5,933 bases of DNA, taken from positions 1-5,933 of the forward strand of contig JADCDC010000180.1 of the NCBI GenBank assembly GCA_020252385.1, written 5' to 3'. The notes beneath the pieces are model-generated. The model saw only the letters and a program-made list of their open reading frames with translations. It was not told the DNA's origin and did not search any database. The stretch's first letter is position 1. Each line of letters opens with the position of its first letter. The translations under genes and the position numbers were made by a program. Of this stretch, positions 1 to 5,905 are shown piece after piece. This DNA comes from Aestuariivirga sp. (GTDB taxonomy: Bacteria; Pseudomonadota; Alphaproteobacteria; Rhizobiales; Aestuariivirgaceae).

Positions 1-1112
1 CCGCCGTTGATGACGACGCCGCGGGAGAAGATTCGCTGGCGGCCCTCGAGATGCTCCCCCACCACGTCCACATAGTCGAAGCGGCCATCCTCGACTGAGA
101 GCAGCGTGGCATCGCCCACCGACCCCGGCCTCAGGCTGCCGAGTTCCGGCCGCTTCAGCGCGAAGGCGGCGTTGACGGTCGAGGCCTTGATCACCTCGGG
201 AAGGCTCATGCCGAGGCAGAGGAACTTCGACATGGTGGTGACCTGGTCGAAGGCCGGGCCGTTGATGCACAGCGCATGGACGTCGGATGAGATGGTGTCG
301 GGCTGAAAGCCGTTGGCCAGCATGGCGCGCGCCGTCTTGAAGGCGAAGGAGCCCATGCCGTGGCCGATGTCGAAGAGGACGCCGCGCTTTCTCGCCGCCA
401 GCACGGCGGGCTTCACCGTGCCCTGGGCCGTCGCCGGGGAATTGGGGAAGGGGCGGAAGGCGTGGGTCAGCACGTCACCGGGCCTCAGCCTTGCGATCAC
501 CTCCTCGTAGGAGGGCGGCGGCTCGTCGATATGGGCCATGAGCGGCAGGCCGGTCTCCTCCGCCACCTGGAGCGCGATGTCGAGGGGTGCCACACCCTGG
601 TCGCCCGAGGCATGACGGCCGACGCGCACCTTGATGCCGACGATGAGGTCACGGTTGGCATCCGCCACCTCTGCGGCCGTCACGGGATCCATCAGGCGGA
701 TGTCCTCGCTTTCGCCCACCATCACGGTGTTGGAAAAGCCGTAGATGCCGGCATGACTCACATGCAGATAGGCGAGGATCCGCACCTCGGAGCGCTCGAT
801 CACATGCTTGCGGAAGCCCGCAAAGTTGCCCGGGCCCGCCGAGCCGGTGTCGACCGCCGTGGTGACGCCGGAGGTGCGGCAGAATTCCTCAGCATCGATG
901 CCGAGCGAGGTGCCGCCCCAATAGACATGGGTGTGGAGATCGATGAGGCCAGGTACAACGATCAGGCCGGAAACGTCACGGCTCTGGGCGCCCTTGCCCG
1001 GCAGTGAGGGGCCAAGGGCCGCGACCTTGCCACCGGCGAAGCCCACGTCCATGACGGCGTCGATCCCCTGTGAGGGATCGATGACCCGGCCGCCCCTGAG
1101 GATGAGATCCAT
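1..1112 (-). CDS. Amidohydrolase/deacetylase family metallohydrolase (COG3964-like), 3' end beyond window
   Basis: Reading the minus strand from the ATG at 1112 gives about 370 codons with no stop; the C-terminus lies outside the left edge, probably by only a few residues. The protein is an amidohydrolase-superfamily TIM-barrel enzyme. Visible metal-site residues are the HTH motif (His60, His62) after a VVPGLIDLHTHV strand, Lys161 in VGIKVRVGRHA as the likely carboxylated bridging lysine, His194 in MAHIDEPP, His217 in VLTHAF, and the catalytic Asp277 in SSDVHA. The N-terminal LILRGGRVIDP and the final DATLLSVEDG stretch form the small beta-sandwich that flanks the barrel in this superfamily. 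The TTMSKFLCLGM and ASTVNAA segments recall the COG3964 group that includes Agrobacterium Atu3266. That group is commonly annotated as dihydroorotase, but characterised members deacetylate acetylated hydroxy acids such as acetyl-mandelate (from memory). The true substrate here is unknown. The gene starts 17 bp after bamE and probably shares its transcript. Its ribosome binding site is weak (AGG about 5-7 bases upstream). Family call is strong, substrate is not. Confidence 0.9.
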   Translation of the reverse strand, partial: MDLILRGGRVIDPSQGIDAVMDVGFAGGKVAALGPSLPGKGAQSRDVSGLIVVPGLIDLHTHVYWGGTSLGIDAEEFCRTSGVTTAVDTGSAGPGNFAGFRKHVIERSEVRILAYLHVSHAGIYGFSNTVMVGESEDIRLMDPVTAAEVADANRDLIVGIKVRVGRHASGDQGVAPLDIALQVAEETGLPLMAHIDEPPPSYEEVIARLRPGDVLTHAFRPFPNSPATAQGTVKPAVLAARKRGVLFDIGHGMGSFAFKTARAMLANGFQPDTISSDVHALCINGPAFDQVTTMSKFLCLGMSLPEVIKASTVNAAFALKRPELGSLRPGSVGDATLLSVEDGRFDYVDVVGEHLEGRQRIFSRGVVING

Positions 1113-1129
1113 TGAGCCTGTAGCCCGCC

Positions 1130-1603
1130 TCAGAGCTTGCGCTGGAGCATCGGCCCGGTCTGGGTTCCCTTGGCGCCGCGCAGCAGCGCGGTGATCAGCG
1201 AGGTGTCCTCGCCATAGACGGGGCTCTGGCGGGTGTTGACGTCGATCACCCGCCCATCCTCGAGCCCGTACTGGGCGAAGCTCCGCACCAGCCCCGCCTC
1301 GTCGAATCGGATGGCAATCACCTCGCGCTGGGTTTCCTCGGTGAGGAAGGCTTTGCTCGTGGTGATCGAGGTGATGTAGTAGAAGCTGTCACCCTTGAAC
1401 TGCACGGATGCCGTGGTGGACGGCGTGCCGAGGATGCCCTCGACCTCCAGTTTTGACATGCCTGTCGTGATCTGGTTGAAGGCGCCGGGTTTCGGAACAT
1501 AGCCGCGGTGTTCGACCTCGGGCGAGCAGCCAGCAAGGAACAGGGCCATGCCGGCCGCAGCAATGGACATGGAGGAAAGAGGTGTTCTTTTGGTTTTCTG
1601 CAT
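1130..1603 (-). CDS. bamE: Outer membrane protein assembly factor BamE (SmpA/OmlA family lipoprotein)
   Basis: This encodes a small outer-membrane lipoprotein of 157 residues from the ATG at 1603. BamE is an accessory subunit of the BAM complex, which inserts beta-barrel proteins into the outer membrane from the periplasmic side. The N-terminus has a basic stretch (KTKR), a hydrophobic segment and a lipobox LAGC, making Cys26 the predicted lipidated residue. The next residue is Ser rather than Asp, as expected for outer-membrane sorting. The SmpA/OmlA domain follows, with RGYVPKPGAFNQI, then GMSKLEVEGILGTPSTT (about residues 48-64), then the DSFYYI strand. A TTG three codons upstream (1612) is an alternative start. 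The ATG at 1570 is unlikely because it would remove the basic n-region. No strong Shine-Dalgarno sequence is visible for any of them. The gene is divergent from the bc1 chaperone gene and lies just upstream of the amidohydrolase gene, which it may be co-transcribed with. Confidence 0.9.
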   Translation of the reverse strand: MQKTKRTPLSSMSIAAAGMALFLAGCSPEVEHRGYVPKPGAFNQITTGMSKLEVEGILGTPSTTASVQFKGDSFYYITSITTSKAFLTEETQREVIAIRFDEAGLVRSFAQYGLEDGRVIDVNTRQSPVYGEDTSLITALLRGAKGTQTGPMLQRKL

Positions 1604-1612
1604 CGGCAGCAA

Positions 1613-1680
1613 TCTTTATCCCATTCTCGGCGTAACCGTTAGAGAAACAGTTCCCCTCATATTCCGTTAACGGCAATACG
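1613..1680. promoter_or_regulatory. Divergent intergenic region with palindrome CCGTTAACGG
   Basis: This short AT-richer gap must hold the promoters of both bamE and the bc1 chaperone gene. It contains a perfect 10-bp palindrome, CCGTTAACGG, at 1664-1673, only 7 bp before the chaperone start codon. A related imperfect palindrome, TAACcGTTA, lies at 1633-1641. The two are centred about 31 bp apart, close to three helical turns. CATATT at 1658-1663 is a weak -10 candidate for the rightward gene, but I find no convincing -35 at the right spacing on either strand. An operator role for the palindromes is inference; nothing identifies the binding protein. Confidence 0.4.
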
Positions 1681-2199
1681 ATGATCCTGAAACGTCTCTT
1701 CCGGCGCTCTCCAAGTCCCGAGCGAAGCAGTTACGAAGCAATTGTGGCTGCCGCGCGGCACCCTGTGTTCTATGCCGATTGGGGCGTGCCGGACACGCTG
1801 GACGGGCGATTCGACATGATCTCGTTGCATGCCTTTCTGGTGCTCGACCGGCTCAAGGGCACGGAGCAGGAGTTCCGCCAGAAGCTGGTCGACGAGCTCT
1901 TTGCCGACATGGACCGCTCATTGCGCGAAATGGGTGTGGGCGATCTTTCCGTGGGCAAGAAGGTGCGCAAGATGGCGGAGGTGTTCTATGGCCGCCTCGC
2001 CGCCTATGACAAGGCGGTTGCCGGTCCGCCGGACGAGCTTCAGGCGGCCCTGGCCAGGAACGTTTACGCCGACGCGCCGGTGGGCCAGGGGCCCTCGCTG
2101 CTCGCCGCTCACGTGGCGGAACAGCGGCAGCACCTCGCATCCCAGGAGACCGGGGCCATTGCCGGCGGCAAGGTCCATTTCAGGGAGCCAGCACGATGA
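1681..2199 (+). CDS. Ubiquinol-cytochrome c chaperone family protein (CBP3/UQCC1-type)
   Basis: This protein of 172 residues belongs to the family of mitochondrial Cbp3/UQCC1, the assembly factor that helps cytochrome b mature into the bc1 complex (respiratory complex III). Family hallmarks are visible. The N-terminus MILKRLFRR is followed by PVFYADWGVPDTLDGRFDMI at about residues 28-47 with a histidine just after. LFADMDRSLREMGVGDLSVG spans about 73-92, and AEVFYGRLAAY about 99-109. No signal peptide or membrane span is seen, so it is probably cytoplasmic or loosely attached to the inner membrane. The ATG at 1681 gives the N-terminus typical of alphaproteobacterial members, although no clear Shine-Dalgarno precedes it. 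The stop overlaps the yceD start (ATGA), which suggests translational coupling. No bc1 structural genes (petABC) lie in the window. The role in bacteria is inferred from homology to the mitochondrial factor; family assignment is secure. Confidence 0.9.
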   Translation: MILKRLFRRSPSPERSSYEAIVAAARHPVFYADWGVPDTLDGRFDMISLHAFLVLDRLKGTEQEFRQKLVDELFADMDRSLREMGVGDLSVGKKVRKMAEVFYGRLAAYDKAVAGPPDELQAALARNVYADAPVGQGPSLLAAHVAEQRQHLASQETGAIAGGKVHFREPAR

Positions 2200-2708
2200 G
2201 ACACCAGGGACCCACGCCCGAATTCTCCCGCCCGCTGCAGACCGACCGGGTGCCCAAGGCTGGCTCGCTCGAGAAGCTCGCCGCCGAGCCTGAGGAACTG
2301 AAGGCTCTGGCGAAGCGCATGAAGATTCCCGCCATCCATTCCCTCACCGCGGAAATCAGGGCTACCCCCTGGCGCGGCGGCGGCCTCAAGCTCGAAGGCC
2401 ACGTCACGGCAGACCTCGAGCAGGTCTCGGTCATCAGCCTCGAGGCCTTCCGGGAAACGGTGTCGATTCCCGTTTCGCGCTACTTCCTGCCGCCCGGAGC
2501 GGTGGTGGAGAACGAGGAGGAGGACGATGCCGACCCGATCGAAAACGGCTGGGTCGATCTCGGTGAGGTGGTGGCCGAGACCGTGGCGCTCGATCTCGAC
2601 CCCTATCCCCGGAAGCCCGGCGAGGCCTTCGCCGAACATATCGAGGACGATGAACCGGCCAAGGCCCCGTCGCCCTTCGCCGTGCTGGCCCGCCGCAAGC
2701 CGGAGTAG
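2196..2708 (+). CDS. YceD family protein (DUF177), 23S rRNA accumulation protein homologue
   Basis: This acidic protein of 170 residues belongs to DUF177/YceD. In E. coli and plants, members are linked to 23S rRNA accumulation; the biochemical activity is not known. Recognisable parts are PEFSRPL at the N-terminus, a central KLEGHVTADLEQVSVISLEAF segment split by my reading as residues 65-85, and an acidic linker (NEEEDD, 106-111). The most conserved block is LGEVVAETVALDLDPYPRKPG at about 122-142. Alphaproteobacterial relatives usually have a cysteine in the central strand (QTCVVTLE); here the matching position is Ser78, and the whole protein has no cysteine. The start ATG overlaps the stop of the bc1 chaperone gene by 4 bp, so the two are likely translated together. 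In many bacteria yceD is followed by rpmF and then plsX. Here plsX follows after 121 bp and rpmF is absent from the gap, which from my knowledge is usual for alphaproteobacteria. Confidence 0.87.
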   Translation: MRHQGPTPEFSRPLQTDRVPKAGSLEKLAAEPEELKALAKRMKIPAIHSLTAEIRATPWRGGGLKLEGHVTADLEQVSVISLEAFRETVSIPVSRYFLPPGAVVENEEEDDADPIENGWVDLGEVVAETVALDLDPYPRKPGEAFAEHIEDDEPAKAPSPFAVLARRKPE

Positions 2709-2829
2709 GAACCCCCGGGGGGCCTGCCGCTTTTTGAAATGACTTTTCCGGGCCAATCTCCTATTGCAACGGATCAGCGCCGGCATTGGCCGGACGGGGC
2801 GGGCAGCAGGTGCGGTTAGCGGCAAGACC
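2709..2829 (+). promoter_or_regulatory. yceD-plsX gap with weak promoter-like sequence
   Basis: The 121 bp between yceD and the preferred plsX start contain no gene that I can support; rpmF in particular is not encoded here. After the yceD stop comes a C5G6 run (2712-2722) and then five T residues (2731-2735). TTGAAA at 2734-2739 is a fair -35 match, but the sequence 17 bp downstream (TCTCCT) is a poor -10. The region is open in the plsX frame from a TTG at 2764, so part of it could be coding if plsX starts further upstream. A separate plsX promoter is possible but not shown. Confidence 0.25.
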
Positions 2830-3906
2830 TTGAACGAGAAAAGACATTTGACCATCGCCCTGGATGCGATGGGTGGCGATGCCGGCCCTGATGTGGTGAT
2901 TCCGGGAGCGGCCCTGTCTGCCCTGCGCCATCCCGAACTGCGCTTCCTGCTGGTCGGCGACCGGAGCCGCATCGCGCCCCTCTTGGAGCGCCACCCAAAG
3001 CTCAAGGAACGGTCCGAAATCCTTCACACCGAGGTGTTCGTCACCATGGACGCCAAGCCCAGCCAGGCGCTGCGCCAGGGCCGGGGCAAGAGCAGCATGT
3101 GGCTGGCAATCGATGCCGTGCGCACCGGCGAGGCCCATGCCGCCGTGTCGGCCGGAAACACCGGCGCGCTGATGGCCATGGCGCGCTTCATCCTGAAGAC
3201 GCTGCCAGGCATCTCGCGTCCCGCCATCGCCGCGATGTGGCCGACACTCCGGAGCGAGAGCATCGTTCTCGACGTTGGCGCCACCATCGGCGCGGATGCG
3301 AGCCAGCTCGTCGAATTCGCGGTGATGGGCGAGGCCATGGCGCGCAGCCTCTTCGGCCTCGAGAAGCCGACGGTGGGCCTCCTCAACGTCGGCGTGGAGG
3401 AGATCAAGGGTGCTGAGCAGGTGAAGGAAGCAGGCCGCATCCTGCGCGATTCGAAGCTTCCGATCGAATACGCCGGCTTCGTCGAGGGCGACGACATCGG
3501 CAAGGGCACGGTCGACGTGGTGGTCACCGAAGGCTTCACCGGCAACATCGCGCTCAAGGCTGCGGAGGGCACGGCGAAGCAGCTTTCCACCTATCTGAAG
3601 CGCTGCCTGCAGCGCACCCTGATGTCGAAGCTGGGCGCGGTGCTGGCTTCCGGCGCCTTCGCCGCCCTCAAGGACCGCATGGACCCGAGGAAGCACAATG
3701 GCGGCGTGTTCCTGGGCCTCAACGGCGTGGTGGTGAAGAGCCATGGCGGCACTGACGCGCTGGGTTTTGCCACTGCCATCGACGTCGCTCTCGAAACCGT
3801 CAGGAACGACCTCGTGAGCAAGATCAAGGCGGACGTCGAGATCATGACCGGGCTCCTGAAGCAGCCGGGCCACGCCGAGGCCAAGCAACCGGAACCCAGC
3901 CTATGA
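2830..3906 (+). CDS. plsX: Phosphate acyltransferase PlsX
   Basis: PlsX converts acyl-ACP and phosphate to acyl-phosphate, the donor used by PlsY to acylate glycerol-3-phosphate at the start of phospholipid synthesis. It acts as a peripheral protein at the inner membrane. The 358-residue product is of normal family length. Signature parts are LTIALDAMGGDAGPDVVIPG near the N-terminus, SAGNTGALMAMARF from residue 107, the GLLNVGVEEIKGAE block, and GDDIGKGTVDVVVTEGFTGN. Near the C-terminus is GGVFLGLNGVVVKSHGG. There is no ATG before the conserved DAMGGD block. I prefer the TTG at 2830 (MNEKRHLTIALDAMGG), but the TTG at 2848 (MTIALDAMGG) is equally close to family form and has a weak GAGA upstream. 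The TTG at 2764 would add 22 residues that look unlike PlsX. The stop overlaps the fabH start (ATGA), linking the first committed steps of phospholipid and fatty acid synthesis in one operon. Confidence 0.95.
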   Translation: MNEKRHLTIALDAMGGDAGPDVVIPGAALSALRHPELRFLLVGDRSRIAPLLERHPKLKERSEILHTEVFVTMDAKPSQALRQGRGKSSMWLAIDAVRTGEAHAAVSAGNTGALMAMARFILKTLPGISRPAIAAMWPTLRSESIVLDVGATIGADASQLVEFAVMGEAMARSLFGLEKPTVGLLNVGVEEIKGAEQVKEAGRILRDSKLPIEYAGFVEGDDIGKGTVDVVVTEGFTGNIALKAAEGTAKQLSTYLKRCLQRTLMSKLGAVLASGAFAALKDRMDPRKHNGGVFLGLNGVVVKSHGGTDALGFATAIDVALETVRNDLVSKIKADVEIMTGLLKQPGHAEAKQPEPSL

Positions 3907-4895
3907 CCGAACCCTCCAGGGACATCGTGAGATCCGTCATCAAGGGATGCGGATCGGCCCTCCCGCATCGCGTGATGACCAACGCCGACATGAGCAAGAT
4001 CGTCGACACGAGCGACGAGTGGATCGTCGAGCGCACCGGCATCAGGGCCCGCCACATCGCGGGTGAGGGCGAGACGACGCGCTCGCTCGGCGCACTCGCG
4101 GCGAAGCGTGCGCTGGAGCATGCGGGAATCGCGGCCTCGGCGGTCGATCTCATCATCGTCGCCACCGCGACGCCCGACCAGACCTTCCCGGCCACCGCGA
4201 CGCTGATCCAGGCCGATCTCGGCATCACCAAGGGCGCTGCCTTCGACGTCCAGGCGGTGTGCTCGGGCTTCGTCTATGCCCTGACGGTTGCCGACGCGAT
4301 GATCAAGGCAGGCCAGGCGCAGTGCGTGCTGGTGATCGGCTCCGAAACCTTCTCGCGCATCCTTGACTGGACCGACCGCGGCACCTGCGTGCTGTTCGGC
4401 GACGGGGCAGGGGCCATTGTGCTGGCGGCCGAAACGCACCCGGACTCGCGCCTCAGCCCGGGCGTCCTCGTCAGCCGCATCCATTCCGACGGGCGCTACC
4501 ATGACAAGCTCTATGTCGACGGCGGCCCCTCGACGACACAGACGGTCGGCCACCTGCGCATGGAAGGCCGCGAAGTGTTCAAGCACGCCGTCGGCAACAT
4601 CGCCGCCGTCATGGAGGAGGCGATGCTGGCAGCGGGGGTGGGCCCGGCCGAGGTCGACTGGTTCGTGCCCCACCAGGCCAACCGGCGCATCCTCGAAGGC
4701 ACCGCGAAGAAACTCGGCATCCCCGAGGACCGGATCGTCATGACGCTCGACCGCCATGGCAACACCTCCGCCGCCTCGATCCCGCTGGCCTTCGATGCTG
4801 CGGTGAAGGACGGGCGCATTGCCAAGGGCGATCTCGTGCTGTTCGAGGCCATGGGTGGGGGCTTCACTTGGGGCGCGGTCCTTGCACGTTTCTGA
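3903..4895 (+). CDS. fabH: Beta-ketoacyl-ACP synthase III (FabH)
   Basis: FabH condenses acetyl-CoA (or another short acyl-CoA primer) with malonyl-ACP to give acetoacetyl-ACP, starting type II fatty acid synthesis in the cytoplasm. The 330-residue product has the complete catalytic triad of the family: Cys120 in DVQAVCSGF, His257 in WFVPHQANRRI, and Asn287 in RHGNTSAAS. Other family motifs are DTSDEWIVERTGIRARHIA at about residues 35-53, TATPDQTFPATA at 88-99, LFGDGAGA at 164-171, and GGGFTWGAVLARF at the C-terminus. The protein is full length with no disruption. The ATG at 3903 overlaps the plsX stop by 4 bp, so translation is probably coupled. Substrate chain length and preference for straight or branched primers cannot be read from the sequence here. 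Confidence 0.96.
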   Translation: MTEPSRDIVRSVIKGCGSALPHRVMTNADMSKIVDTSDEWIVERTGIRARHIAGEGETTRSLGALAAKRALEHAGIAASAVDLIIVATATPDQTFPATATLIQADLGITKGAAFDVQAVCSGFVYALTVADAMIKAGQAQCVLVIGSETFSRILDWTDRGTCVLFGDGAGAIVLAAETHPDSRLSPGVLVSRIHSDGRYHDKLYVDGGPSTTQTVGHLRMEGREVFKHAVGNIAAVMEEAMLAAGVGPAEVDWFVPHQANRRILEGTAKKLGIPEDRIVMTLDRHGNTSAASIPLAFDAAVKDGRIAKGDLVLFEAMGGGFTWGAVLARF

Positions 4896-4934
4896 GGCTT
4901 CTGCCGTAAGCCCTTGACTTCACCAAGATTTCAA

Positions 4935-4963
4935 TTGACCATCAGACTCGAGCGCCGTAGTTT
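4935..4963 (+). promoter_or_regulatory. Candidate promoter for ihfA
   Basis: The 92 bp fabH-ihfA gap is AT-richer than its surroundings. TTGACC at 4935-4940 is a good -35 match, and TAGTTT lies 17 bp downstream at 4958-4963 as a modest -10. A second TTGAC at 4914-4918 sits exactly 21 bp upstream, but it has only a poor -10 partner (GACCAT). The spacing to the ihfA start leaves a leader of about 20 bases. Housekeeping promoters of alphaproteobacteria rely more on the -35 than on the -10, so this is plausible but unproven. Confidence 0.35.
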
Positions 4964-4987
4964 TCAGGCGATTGCAGGGGGCTCAGA

Positions 4988-5302
4988 ATGACTGGAAAGA
5001 CGCTTACCCGCGCCGATCTCAGTGAGGCCGTCCACCGCCAGATTGGACTGTCGCGCAGCGAATCGGCCGACCTGGTCAAGAGCATGCTCGACATGATGGC
5101 CGATCACCTTGTCGAGGGGGAAACGGTCAAGCTGTCGTCTTTCGGCACGTTCATGGTCCGCAGCAAGAACGGTCGTGTCGGGCGCAACCCCAAGACGGGC
5201 GAGGAAGTGCCGATCACACCGCGGCGGGTACTGGTCTTCCGTCCTAGCCAGGTGATGAAGAACGTGATCAACGGACTCGAACGGGGCTCCGACGAAGACT
5301 GA
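4988..5302 (+). CDS. ihfA: Integration host factor subunit alpha
   Basis: IhfA pairs with IhfB to form a nucleoid protein that bends DNA sharply at specific sites and so shapes promoters, recombination sites and replication origins. The 104-residue product matches the HU/IHF fold. Helices come from the TLTRADLSEAVHRQIGLS and ESADLVKSMLDMM regions, followed by VKLSSFGTFMVRSK. The DNA-binding arm carries GRNPKTGEE, with the intercalating proline at residue 68, and then the C-terminal RPSQVMKNVING. The LTRADLSEAV start and the R-x-GRNPKTGEEVPI arm favour the IHF alpha branch over HU. AGGGGG at 4976-4981 is a good ribosome binding site, 6 bases before the ATG. The gene follows fabH by 92 bp, probably with its own promoter, and precedes the MerR-type gene by 39 bp. 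The order fabH-ihfA-merR is common in alphaproteobacteria. Confidence 0.94.
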   Translation: MTGKTLTRADLSEAVHRQIGLSRSESADLVKSMLDMMADHLVEGETVKLSSFGTFMVRSKNGRVGRNPKTGEEVPITPRRVLVFRPSQVMKNVINGLERGSDED

Positions 5303-5341
5303 TCCCCCGCTCAGGGGCCGCATCCGCAGGAGGGATGTGCC

Positions 5342-5881
5342 ATGGTGGAAAAATCCCCCGACGCTTTCCGGACCATCAGCGAAGCCGCCGAAGAACTGGA
5401 CGTTCCCCAGCATGTGCTGCGCTTCTGGGAGACGCGTTTCAGCCAGATCAAGCCGATGAAGCGGGCCGGCGGCCGGCGCTACTACCGCCCGGCCGACGTT
5501 GAGCTGCTGAAGGGCATCAGGAGCCTTTTGTACAAGGAAGGCTATACCATCCGCGGGGTCCAGAAGATCCTGAAGGAGGATGGCGCGGGCCATGTGGCGG
5601 CAATCGGGCGCGGCGAGATCGAACCCAGGAAGCGCGAGGGCGAAATGGCCTCGGCCCCGCCGCCCGGCATGGCAAAGGCCGCCCCGCGCCTGTCGAAGCC
5701 CGGGACACCTGCCGCCAACGAGCCGCAGCTGGCGTTGCCCCTCCCCGGGAGTGCGGCTGCCCAGGGCAATGAGGGAAAGCCGGTGAGCCGCCTGGCGGAG
5801 AACCATGCCGAAATGCTCCGGGCGGCGCTCCGCGACCTGGGCGATGCCCGCAAGATCCTCGATCCCGCCCTGCCGCGCTGA
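5342..5881 (+). CDS. MerR family transcriptional regulator, cysteine-free, ligand unknown
   Basis: This 179-residue protein has one clear domain, a MerR-type winged helix-turn-helix at about residues 10-80. It includes FRTISEAAEELDVPQHVLRF, WETRF (29-33), the wing GGRRYYRPADVELL (43-56) and LLYKEGYTIRGVQKIL (62-77). The middle, about residues 85-150, is rich in Pro and Ala and looks disordered. A short C-terminal helical stretch, LAENHAEMLRAALRDLGDARKIL, could be a dimerisation helix. The protein contains no cysteine, so it is not a thiol-ligated metal sensor like MerR, ZntR or CueR. Spacing and context suggest co-transcription with ihfA. AGGAGGG at 5328-5334, 7 bases before the ATG, is a very strong ribosome binding site and fixes the start. 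Proteins like this, next to ihfA, are widespread in alphaproteobacteria, and I know of no established function. DNA binding is confident; target and signal are unknown. Confidence 0.9.
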   Translation: MVEKSPDAFRTISEAAEELDVPQHVLRFWETRFSQIKPMKRAGGRRYYRPADVELLKGIRSLLYKEGYTIRGVQKILKEDGAGHVAAIGRGEIEPRKREGEMASAPPPGMAKAAPRLSKPGTPAANEPQLALPLPGSAAAQGNEGKPVSRLAENHAEMLRAALRDLGDARKILDPALPR

Positions 5882-5905
5882 CGGAGTTCCCCCTCGCATT
5901 ATCTC

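Noticed and set aside
360..1007. Plus-strand open frame of 215 codons within the amidohydrolase region
   Set aside because: The minus strand encodes a full amidohydrolase with all metal ligands. The plus-strand product is a His/Asp/Arg-rich shadow.
1613..1680. Extracytoplasmic-function sigma factor promoter for bamE (GGAAC box)
   Set aside because: GGAAC is present on the minus strand, but neither a CGTT nor a TCTAA partner occurs at the required spacing of about 16 bases.
2712..2735. C5G6 palindrome followed by five T residues as a terminator after yceD
   Set aside because: The palindrome leaves at most a 3-bp stem once a loop is allowed, and the T-run lies 8 bases beyond it. It is too weak for an intrinsic terminator.
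2109..3005. Minus-strand open frame of 298 codons across yceD and the start of plsX
   Set aside because: It is antisense to two recognised genes, has no domain, and crosses the intergenic gap without any start signal of its own.
2761..3888. Long minus-strand open frame of 375 codons opposite plsX
   Set aside because: It lies entirely antisense to a clear plsX. The translation is rich in His, Arg, Asp and Ala with no recognisable domain, as expected from the opposite frame of GC-rich coding DNA.
3591..4757. Long minus-strand open frame of 388 codons opposite fabH and the end of plsX
   Set aside because: It has the same shadow composition, matches no known fold, and spans the junction of two well-supported genes. 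Its length is explained by high GC and few stop codons in that frame.
4896..4912. GGCTT/AAGCC hairpin directly after the fabH stop
   Set aside because: It is a 5-bp stem with a 7-base loop and no T-run, overlapping promoter-like sequence. It could occur by chance.
4896..4987. IHF binding site upstream of ihfA for autoregulation
   Set aside because: I looked for WATCAANNNNTTR on both strands; the best match (TTTCAA) fails in the TTR half.
5305..5317. CCCC-GCTCA-GGGG hairpin between ihfA and the MerR gene
   Set aside because: It is only 4 bp of stem without a T-run. It may slightly affect the transcript but is not a supported terminator or riboswitch.
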